Part shown: positions 1 through 6,156 of the stretch, one piece after another
Layout: each line of letters begins with the position of its first letter
Numbering within the stretch: position 1 is the stretch's first letter
DNA from: CAZWRK01 sp964635875
GTDB lineage: Bacteria > Pseudomonadota > Gammaproteobacteria > Burkholderiales > Aquaspirillaceae
NCBI GenBank assembly: GCA_964635875.1
Contig: CAZWRK010000168.1
Location: forward strand, 1-7,555
Reading direction: 5' to 3'
Length of the DNA stretch: 7,555 bases
The notes under the pieces: generated by a model
Database searches by the model: none
What the model was told of the DNA's origin: nothing
Seen by the model: only the letters and a program-made list of their open reading frames with translations
Translations under genes and position numbers: made by a program

Positions 1-1
1 C

Positions 2-2920
2 GACCGCACCGTCCATGACCGCTTCGTACAGGTCGGCTACCTCAGGAATTCTTCCCTCCGCCTGGCGCCGACGTTTGATCTGGTCCCAGGCATGGTCCAG
101 GTAGATCAGCATCACAACCCCCGTTTCGGCGGCCACACCCGCCAAGGCGATGAAGCCCACCGCCACGGCCACCGACAGGTTGTATCCCAGGATCCACATC
201 AACCAGACGCCACCAACCAATGCAAACGGGACCGACAGCATCACGATCAAGGTTTCCGTCAGGCGTTTGAAATTCAAATACAGCAACAAGAAGATGAGCA
301 GCAAAGTCACCGGAACCACGATCTTCATTTTTTCCACGGCGCGCTCCATGGACTCGAATTGACCACTCCAGGTCGCGTAGTAGCCCGGCGGAAACTTGAC
401 CTGCTCGTTCACGGCCTTTCGCGCATCGGCCACATAGCTGCCGATATCCCGTCCCCGGATGTCCACGAAGATGTAGGCTGACAGCAGCGCATTCTCGGTA
501 CGGATGCCTGGGGCACCTTTGCCGACCTCGACCCGGGCCAATTGACCCAACGGGATCATGGAGCCATCCATGGTCGGAACCAGCACCTGCTGAGCGATCT
601 GCTGCGGGGTGGATCTCAATTCACGCGGATAGCGCACCGTCACGCCAAACCGCTCCCGACCTTCAATGGTCGTGGTGACCATCTCTCCACCCAGTGCAGT
701 GCCGATCACATCTTGCAGCTCGCCAACTCCCAGCCCATATCGGGCCAGTTGCATGCGATCTGGTTCGATGTTGAGGTAGTAAGCGCCCGTGAGCCGCTCC
801 GCAAAAGCCGAGGTCGTGCCGGGAACTTGCTTGACCACCGACTCAATCTCTCGTGCCAGGCGTTCCATTTCGCCGAGGTCCTTGCCAAACACTTTGATGC
901 CGATGGGCGTGCGGATGCCCGTGGACAGCATGTCGATGCGTGCTTTGATGGGCATGGTCCAGGCGTTGGAGACGCCAGGAATTTGCAAGGCCTTGTCCAT
1001 CTCCGCAATCAACTTGTCGGTGGTCATGCCGGGCCGCCAGGCCGTCTCCGGCTTGAGGTTGATGACGGTCTCAAACATCTCGGTCGGCGCTGGATCCGTG
1101 GCTGTAGCCGCGCGCCCGGCCTTGCCGTACACGGAAGCCACCTCAGGGAAGCTCTTGATGATCTTGTCTTGGGTCTGTAGCAGTTCAGCAGCCTTGGTGA
1201 TGGACATTCCAGGCAAGGATGCCGGCATGTACAGGAGCGTGCCCTCATTGAGGGTGGGCATGAATTCCGACCCCAATCGGCTGGCCGGGTAAAGCGAGGC
1301 CGCCAAGATGATCAATGCGACCGCCACAGTGGCCTTCTTCCAGCGCATCACTCCGGCGATGATGGGGCGATAGAGCCAGATCAAGAGCCGGTTCACCGGA
1401 TTGCGCGCCTCCGGCATGATCCGGCCTCGGATGAACAGCATCATGAGGACAGGCACCAAAGTCACCGACAAGATGGCCGCCCCCGCCATGGCGAAGGTCT
1501 TGGTGAAAGCCAAGGGGGAGAACAGCCGCCCCTCCTGAGACTCCAGCGTGAACACCGGCAGGAACGAAACGGTGATGATCAACAATGAGAAAAACAGCGC
1601 GGGCCCTACCTCTTTGCAGGCCGCGATCATGGCTTCAGCTCGTTGGCGGTGCTCGTGTTCGGGATCGAGGCGCTCCAAATGCTTGTGCGCGTTCTCGATC
1701 ATCACAATCGCTGCGTCCACCATGGCACCGATGGCAATGGCGATTCCCCCGAGGCTCATGAGGTTGGAGTTCATGCCCAGCAACCGCATGGCGATGAAGG
1801 CCATCAGCACCCCAACTGGCAACATCACAATGGCGACCAGGGCCGAGCGCACATGCATCAGGAAGACGACACAGACCAGCGCCACGATCAGGCTTTCCTC
1901 CAGTAGTGTGCGTTTGAGGGTGTCAATGGCACGATGAATCAGGTCAGAGCGATCGTAGACCGCTTCAATGCTCACGCCAGCGGGAAGACCGGCGGACACC
2001 TCCGCGATCTTGTCTTTGAGGTTGTGGATGACCTCCAGCGCATTCTGGCCATAGCGGGCCATGGCAATGCCCGAGACAACCTCGCCGTCGCCATTGAGCT
2101 CAGAAAGCCCACGGCGCTCATCAGGAACCAGCTCCACGCGTGCGATGTCGCGCACCAGGACTGGTGTGCCCTTGTCTGCTTTCAGCACCAGGTTCTCGAT
2201 GTCGGACGTGCCTCGCAGATAGCCTTTGCCGCGAACCATGTACTCGGCCTCCGCCATCTCCACCACCCGACCGCCGACATCTCGATTGGAATCACGCACC
2301 ACCTGCGCCACTTTGGCCAAGGAGATGCCATACGCTCGCAACTTGACCGGGTCGACCGTGACTTGATAGGTCTGCACAAAGCCGCCCAATGAAGCAACCT
2401 CCGCCACACCGTGCGCCTTGGTCAATTGGTAACGCAGATACCAGTCTTGCAGAGTGCGCAACTCAGCCAGCGTCTTGTCCTTCGCGAGCACGGCGTACTG
2501 ATAGACCCACCCCACACCCGTGGCATCCGGCCCAATTTGAGGGGTGACCCCTTTGGGCATTCGACCTGCTGCGAAGTTGAGGTACTCCAGGACACGCGAC
2601 CGCGCCCAATAGATGTCGGTCCCATCTTCGAAGATGATGTAGACAAACGAGGCGCCAAAAAACGAGAAGCCCCGTACTACCTTGGATTTGGGAACTGACA
2701 GCATCGCGGTGGTCAATGGATAGGTGACCTGATCCTCGACCACCTGAGGTGCCTGACCTGGATACTCCGTGTAGACGATAACCTGCACGTCCGACAAATC
2801 GGGCAACGCGTCTAAAGGGGTTCGGAACACCGCCAACACACCGCCGACGACGACAAACAAGGTCGCCAGGAGCACCAAAAATCGATTCCGTCCAGACCAA
2901 TCAATGATCTTTGCCAGCAT
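2..2920 (-). CDS. cusA: CusA-type Cu(I)/Ag(I) RND efflux pump, C-terminus cut by the window edge
   Basis: Inner-membrane trimeric proton-driven pump of the heavy-metal RND (HME) family, exporting Cu(I)/Ag(I) from periplasm (and possibly cytoplasm) through CusB and CusC. The frame is open for 973 codons from the ATG at 2920 to the left edge. About 70 to 75 residues (last transmembrane helices) are missing if it has the usual length of about 1045. It opens with MLAKIIDWSGRNR, a typical CusA/CzcA N-terminus with the first membrane helix. The three methionines that bind metal in E. coli CusA (M573, M623, M672) are all present as M565 (LLYMPAS), M615 (APTEMFET) and M664 (RIDMLST). Relay methionines M388, M400, M407, M478 and M493 are also at the matching positions. 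Proton-relay acids D402 (GAMVDAAIV) and E932 (GVAAETGVV) are present; the relay lysine lies beyond the edge. The start has an AGGAGG ribosome-binding site and follows cusB by 15 bases. CzcA-type specificity is unlikely given the Met triad. Confidence 0.95.
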   Translation of the reverse strand, partial: MLAKIIDWSGRNRFLVLLATLFVVVGGVLAVFRTPLDALPDLSDVQVIVYTEYPGQAPQVVEDQVTYPLTTAMLSVPKSKVVRGFSFFGASFVYIIFEDGTDIYWARSRVLEYLNFAAGRMPKGVTPQIGPDATGVGWVYQYAVLAKDKTLAELRTLQDWYLRYQLTKAHGVAEVASLGGFVQTYQVTVDPVKLRAYGISLAKVAQVVRDSNRDVGGRVVEMAEAEYMVRGKGYLRGTSDIENLVLKADKGTPVLVRDIARVELVPDERRGLSELNGDGEVVSGIAMARYGQNALEVIHNLKDKIAEVSAGLPAGVSIEAVYDRSDLIHRAIDTLKRTLLEESLIVALVCVVFLMHVRSALVAIVMLPVGVLMAFIAMRLLGMNSNLMSLGGIAIAIGAMVDAAIVMIENAHKHLERLDPEHEHRQRAEAMIAACKEVGPALFFSLLIITVSFLPVFTLESQEGRLFSPLAFTKTFAMAGAAILSVTLVPVLMMLFIRGRIMPEARNPVNRLLIWLYRPIIAGVMRWKKATVAVALIILAASLYPASRLGSEFMPTLNEGTLLYMPASLPGMSITKAAELLQTQDKIIKSFPEVASVYGKAGRAATATDPAPTEMFETVINLKPETAWRPGMTTDKLIAEMDKALQIPGVSNAWTMPIKARIDMLSTGIRTPIGIKVFGKDLGEMERLAREIESVVKQVPGTTSAFAERLTGAYYLNIEPDRMQLARYGLGVGELQDVIGTALGGEMVTTTIEGRERFGVTVRYPRELRSTPQQIAQQVLVPTMDGSMIPLGQLARVEVGKGAPGIRTENALLSAYIFVDIRGRDIGSYVADARKAVNEQVKFPPGYYATWSGQFESMERAVEKMKIVVPVTLLLIFLLLYLNFKRLTETLIVMLSVPFALVGGVWLMWILGYNLSVAVAVGFIALAGVAAETGVVMLIYLDHAWDQIKRRRQAEGRIPEVADLYEAVMDGAV

Positions 2921-2924
2921 GTCG

Positions 2925-2930
2925 CCTCCT
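2925..2930 (-). promoter_or_regulatory. Ribosome-binding site of cusA
   Basis: A perfect AGGAGG read on the minus strand lies four bases before the ATG at 2920 and just before the cusB stop codon region ends. It fixes the cusA start and indicates strong translation initiation independent of, or in addition to, coupling with cusB. Confidence 0.75.
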
Positions 2931-2935
2931 GAAGA

Positions 2936-4546
2936 TCACTGATGCCCAGCGTGGGCGTTGGCCGCAGCGGGGGCTTGCGGCTGAATCGATGTGATGACCC
3001 AGTCACCTTGTCCGCGCTCTACAAATTCGAACCGCACTTTGGCCCCAGGCTTCAGGCCTGCCAACAGGCCGCCATGACTCAACTTGAACTCCATGGACAT
3101 GGCTGGCCATTTGAGGCTGGGCACTTCGCCATGGGCGATGGTCACGGTCGCGGCCTTCGCATCAATTTCTTCCACTTGGCCTTGGGTCTGATGCGTGACG
3201 GTCGCAGCCATCTTGGCACCCGCCGCGCCCTCCTGCGCAGGGCGCTTGCCGTGCCCTTCATGCCCTAAACCACCGATGGCGGCCTTGAGATTGCTCTCCG
3301 CATCGATCAGGAAATTGGCCGCAACCACCACCATCTCGCCTTCTTTGACGCCATCGAGAACCTCGATGCGATCTTCGCTACGTGCCCCGAGCTTGACATC
3401 GCGCGGCTCAAACCGCCCCTCGCCTTGCTGAATCAGGACGATCTGACGCGTGCCGCTGTCAATGACAGCCGACGACGGTACGCTGAGCACGGTCCCCCTC
3501 GCCAGAGCAGGCAGTTCCACCTGGGCATACATTCCCGGCTTCAGCAGCCCCGCCGAATTGGACAACTCGACGCGCACGGGAACCGTGCGGGTTTCGCTCT
3601 TCAGCGTGGGATAGACATAAGTGATAGCGCCGGAAAACGCCTTGTCCGGGTAGGCATCAACGCGTACTTTGGCTTGCGCACCTGCCTTGACCAGACCAAT
3701 GTCTTGCTCAAACACATCGGCAAGCACCCACACGGAAGACAGGTTGGTGACCTGAAACAAAGCCTCTCCAGGCATGAAGCGCATTCCCTGAATTGCTTTT
3801 TTCTCCGTGACGACACCAGCAACCGGAGATCGGAAAGTCAGGGTTCGGCGAGTGGATCCCGAAGGGGACAAGGCCTTGATCTGCTCCTCGGAGACATCCC
3901 AGTTTCGCAGCCGAATCAAGCTGGATTCGGCCAATTCACGCATGCCACGTTGTGCCTCGTCGCTCGCCCCTTTCAGGGCATCGACACCTTGAGTCGCAAT
4001 GAGGTACTCGCGCTGAGCAGACACCAGTTCCGGACTGTAGACCTCGAACAAGGGCTGTCCCTTGCTCACAACCTGTCCAGTGACATTGACATGCAGTCGC
4101 TCGACATAGCCCTCGAATTTGGGGGCGATGGCATACGTCAGCCGTTCGTCGGGTTCAATGCGTGCGGCCGCACGAACCAACTTGTTCCAAGGCCCCGAAG
4201 TAACGGCCTCCACACGGACGCCAAGCTTTTGGACTTTCTCGGTGCTGATCCGCAGGGTGTTGGGGGTGTTGCCCTGAGCCTCCGCCTCGGGCTCACCCGC
4301 GTAGACAGGAACATAGTCCATGCCCATCGGGTCCTTCTTGGGCGTTGGAGAGGTGTCCGGCAAACCCATGGGGTTGCGATAGTAGAGAACCTTGCGCTCT
4401 TTTGTAGCGCCGTCCTTCATATCGGCCGAAACCGACGGCTCGGTGATGTGTCCCGACACCTGGCGAGTGCCAAGCCAGTACCCACCGCCTGCAGCCAGCA
4501 AGGAAACTGCCAGTGCACTGACGCCTACCGCGAACGGCGTGCTCAT
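2936..4546 (-). CDS. cusB: CusB-type periplasmic adaptor fused to a C-terminal CusF-like metallochaperone domain
   Basis: Membrane-fusion protein of 536 residues linking the RND pump to the outer-membrane channel. Order of parts: hydrophobic signal/anchor about 5-26; a heavy-metal-binding segment about 52-82 with M60, M74 and M76 (NPMG ... DPMGMDYVP), matching the three metal-binding Met of E. coli CusB; barrel-sandwich halves around a helical hairpin, about 125-250; beta-barrel and membrane-proximal domains to about 425; a His-containing linker (GHEGHGKRP) about 426-446; then a CusF-like domain about 447-523 and a short AHAGHQ tail. The CusF part carries H472, W480, M483 and M485 with the same 8-3-2 spacing as the Cu(I)/Ag(I) site of E. 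coli CusF, where Trp caps the metal. The ATG overlaps the cusC stop (ATGA) and has a GGGAGAAG ribosome-binding site. In E. coli CusB and CusF are separate; fused forms are known in other proteobacteria. Function is firm, the mechanism of the fusion is inferred. Confidence 0.95.
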   Translation of the reverse strand: MSTPFAVGVSALAVSLLAAGGGYWLGTRQVSGHITEPSVSADMKDGATKERKVLYYRNPMGLPDTSPTPKKDPMGMDYVPVYAGEPEAEAQGNTPNTLRISTEKVQKLGVRVEAVTSGPWNKLVRAAARIEPDERLTYAIAPKFEGYVERLHVNVTGQVVSKGQPLFEVYSPELVSAQREYLIATQGVDALKGASDEAQRGMRELAESSLIRLRNWDVSEEQIKALSPSGSTRRTLTFRSPVAGVVTEKKAIQGMRFMPGEALFQVTNLSSVWVLADVFEQDIGLVKAGAQAKVRVDAYPDKAFSGAITYVYPTLKSETRTVPVRVELSNSAGLLKPGMYAQVELPALARGTVLSVPSSAVIDSGTRQIVLIQQGEGRFEPRDVKLGARSEDRIEVLDGVKEGEMVVVAANFLIDAESNLKAAIGGLGHEGHGKRPAQEGAAGAKMAATVTHQTQGQVEEIDAKAATVTIAHGEVPSLKWPAMSMEFKLSHGGLLAGLKPGAKVRFEFVERGQGDWVITSIQPQAPAAANAHAGHQ

Positions 4547-5808
4547 AGATCTTCTCCCACAATGCGTTCAATTTCTGCCAGCCGCATCTGTGCGTTCATG
4601 CCTGCGGCAACCTGGTTCAACTTGGCTTGGCGAATCTGCTTCTGAGCATCCAACAACGTGGCGAAGTCGACCTTGCCGGACTCATACCCGGCCAGAGCCG
4701 ATCGAAACGTCAATTCGGACTGTGGCAACAGGCTGTCGGCAATCAACGCCAGCGTCCGCCTGGAGGCCTCCAGGCCCACTACGTTCTCATAGAGGTCGGC
4801 CAAGATTTGAGTGCTGACCTGTTCTTGTCGAGAGCGGGCTGCATCCAGCATGGCTTCAGATTCGCGCTCCTGCGCGCGCCGGCTGTCTTGCTGCAGGGGG
4901 ATATTGAGTTCGAGCATCAGCTCCCACTCTCGGAACGAGCCGCCGTACTGAATGGGTGAGACTCCAACCGTGAAATCAGGATATCGGTTCTTGTAGACCA
5001 GCTCCCGGTTCTTTTCAGCAGCCCTGATTTGAAAGGCTTCTGTTCTGAGAAGCGGGTTGTGCTCACGTGCGCGCTGCTCCAATGCAGGAAAGCTGGAGCG
5101 CTCGGGCGCAGGCAAAGATCGCATATGCTCAGGCTCAGCCAAGGCTTCGGCAGCAGAGCGACCGATGAGCGCATTCAACTTGCCCAGGAGTTGCCTGTGC
5201 TCGGTGTCCAGATTGATCAACTCGGTGCGCATGGCTGTCTGCTCCAACTGAGCCCGAATCACATCTTGCTGGGCCGCCAGACCACCGGCATAGCGCGCTT
5301 GGGCCACCTTTTCGAGTCGAATCATGAGATCAAGGATCTCCTGGTTCAATCGCCTGTTTTGCCCGTGGTAGTAAAGCTGCGCGTAAGTCGCCTTGATTTT
5401 GGATGCCAGCTCGTTCCATGTGCCTTCAGCACGTCCTCGCGCAGCATCCGCTTGCGATGTGGCCACCTCTCGTTTCAGCTCGCGCTTGCCTGCCCACGGC
5501 AGATCCTGCATCAACAGGTAACGCGTGCTGCCCACGCGCCCAGGGAGAAGTGTCGGATTTTGATCGCCGGCGCGGGTGATGTCTCGCCACTCTGTGCGGA
5601 ATTTCGGGTCAGGCAAGGCGCCTGCTGGATCTATTCGCGCTTGGGCTGCCACCACATCAAAGCGCATGCTGGCGTATTCAGGATTGCTGTCCCTCGCATA
5701 CTTCAACAGACTTTCGACGCTTTGTCCGAGTCGTGCGTCCTGGGCAAAGCTTGCAGCTGCAAGACCAACGGTGAGCGCAATAGCGCACAAATGGATGCGG
5801 TGTCTCAT
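4543..5808 (-). CDS. cusC: TolC/CusC-type outer-membrane efflux protein
   Basis: Outer-membrane channel partner of the CusAB pump, 421 residues from the ATG at 5808. It starts with a Sec signal peptide (MRHRIHL then a hydrophobic stretch) with a likely signal-peptidase I cut after A22 (SFA|Q). There is no lipobox cysteine near the mature N-terminus, unlike lipidated E. coli CusC. The mature protein is rich in long amphipathic helices with two repeated halves, each with the heptad-like Ala/Gln/Arg/Glu pattern of OEP family proteins (for example about 110-205 and 310-415), as expected for a TolC-type alpha-barrel. An alternative TTG start at 5820 would add four residues and overlap the stop of the upstream small gene; ATG was preferred because it gives a cleaner signal peptide. 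AGGA lies 12 bases before the ATG, a rather long spacing. The symbol rests on operon position and family; sequence divergence within OEP proteins is large. Confidence 0.88.
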   Translation of the reverse strand: MRHRIHLCAIALTVGLAAASFAQDARLGQSVESLLKYARDSNPEYASMRFDVVAAQARIDPAGALPDPKFRTEWRDITRAGDQNPTLLPGRVGSTRYLLMQDLPWAGKRELKREVATSQADAARGRAEGTWNELASKIKATYAQLYYHGQNRRLNQEILDLMIRLEKVAQARYAGGLAAQQDVIRAQLEQTAMRTELINLDTEHRQLLGKLNALIGRSAAEALAEPEHMRSLPAPERSSFPALEQRAREHNPLLRTEAFQIRAAEKNRELVYKNRYPDFTVGVSPIQYGGSFREWELMLELNIPLQQDSRRAQERESEAMLDAARSRQEQVSTQILADLYENVVGLEASRRTLALIADSLLPQSELTFRSALAGYESGKVDFATLLDAQKQIRQAKLNQVAAGMNAQMRLAEIERIVGEDL

Positions 5809-5816
5809 GCTGAGGG

Positions 5817-6062
5817 TCAATCCTGCTTGGAGCTTCTCAAGGCGGCATTCAGTTGATCAACAACCTCGGCCCAGTCGGCGTCTCGCATCAACTCGTCGCG
5901 CAGGAGCGCCGATTGAGCAGGGCTCCAAAAAGGCGCGTTCTCCAAGGCGACCTCGGACGCCAACGGGCTGTGCACCTTCAAAAAGATATTGATGCTCTCG
6001 ATATCCGAGGGAAGGCCCAATTGCTTGAACAACTCGGAAAAGCGATGAAAAAACGGGTCCAT
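5817..6062 (-). CDS. DUF2789-family small protein of unknown function
   Basis: An 81-residue acidic, soluble protein with no signal peptide, no membrane segment and no cysteine. It matches the DUF2789 pattern as I remember it: an N-terminal MDPFFHRFSELFKQLGLPSD block, then a short linker with PLASEVALENAPFW, then SPAQSALLRDEL, and a conserved DADWAEVVDQLN block before a short charged tail. Only two His (H6, H31) could bind metal, so a metallochaperone role is not evident. The family has no established function. It begins with ATG behind a good GGAGGG ribosome-binding site (nine-base spacing), ends eight bases before the cusC ATG, and follows the ATPase gene by 94 bases. Its position inside the operon suggests co-expression with copper/silver efflux; the role itself is unknown. 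Fit to DUF2789 length and motifs makes it a real gene rather than a chance reading frame. Confidence 0.85.
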   Translation of the reverse strand: MDPFFHRFSELFKQLGLPSDIESINIFLKVHSPLASEVALENAPFWSPAQSALLRDELMRDADWAEVVDQLNAALRSSKQD

Positions 6063-6071
6063 GGCAGGAAG

Positions 6072-6077
6072 CCCTCC
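6072..6077 (-). promoter_or_regulatory. Ribosome-binding site of the DUF2789 gene
   Basis: GGAGGG on the minus strand, nine bases before the ATG at 6062. It supports this start and the reality of the small gene, and it means the gene is translated independently of the ATPase gene upstream. Confidence 0.65.
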
Positions 6078-6109
6078 ATATCGAAGTTGTTGAATTCTCG
6101 AATGCGCGG

Positions 6110-6149
6110 CCTGACGGGAAGATGTGCGGCAGATGACAAACCGGTCAGG
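6110..6149. repeat. Imperfect inverted repeat in the spacer between the ATPase and DUF2789 genes
   Basis: Arms 6110-6118 (CCTGACGGG) and 6141-6149 (CCGGTCAGG) pair at eight of nine positions around a 22-base spacer. No run of T follows on the minus strand, so it does not look like an intrinsic terminator. The rest of the 94-base spacer shows no convincing -35/-10 pair and no recognisable MerR/CueR-type operator. It may be a weak mRNA stem, a protein site or chance. Confidence 0.25.
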
Positions 6150-6156
6150 TCAACGA

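Noticed and set aside
542..1180. Plus-strand reading frame of 212 codons opposite cusA
   Set aside because: Antisense to the portion of cusA that holds the Met triad; the minus strand frame explains this region fully.
2..2920. Possible frameshift or pseudogene in cusA
   Set aside because: The frame reads open from 2920 to the edge, and conserved residues at 402, 478, 493, 565, 615, 664 and 932 all fall in one frame at the expected spacing, so the gene is intact as far as visible.
3425..4645. Long plus-strand reading frame of 406 codons opposite cusB and the end of cusC
   Set aside because: It is antisense to a clearly conserved gene, its translation shows no recognisable domain and an Arg/His/Gln-rich composition typical of a shadow frame in GC-rich DNA, and it crosses a gene boundary on the other strand.
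5029..5856. Plus-strand reading frame of 275 codons opposite cusC
   Set aside because: Antisense to the conserved OEP gene, low-complexity-like composition with many Arg, Cys and Ser, no family resemblance and no upstream ribosome-binding site of note.
6063..6156. Possible internal promoter (TTGACC or TTGTCA as -35) or MerR/CueR-type operator
   Set aside because: No -10-like hexamer lies at an acceptable distance from either candidate, and no long-spacer dyad of the CueR type is present.
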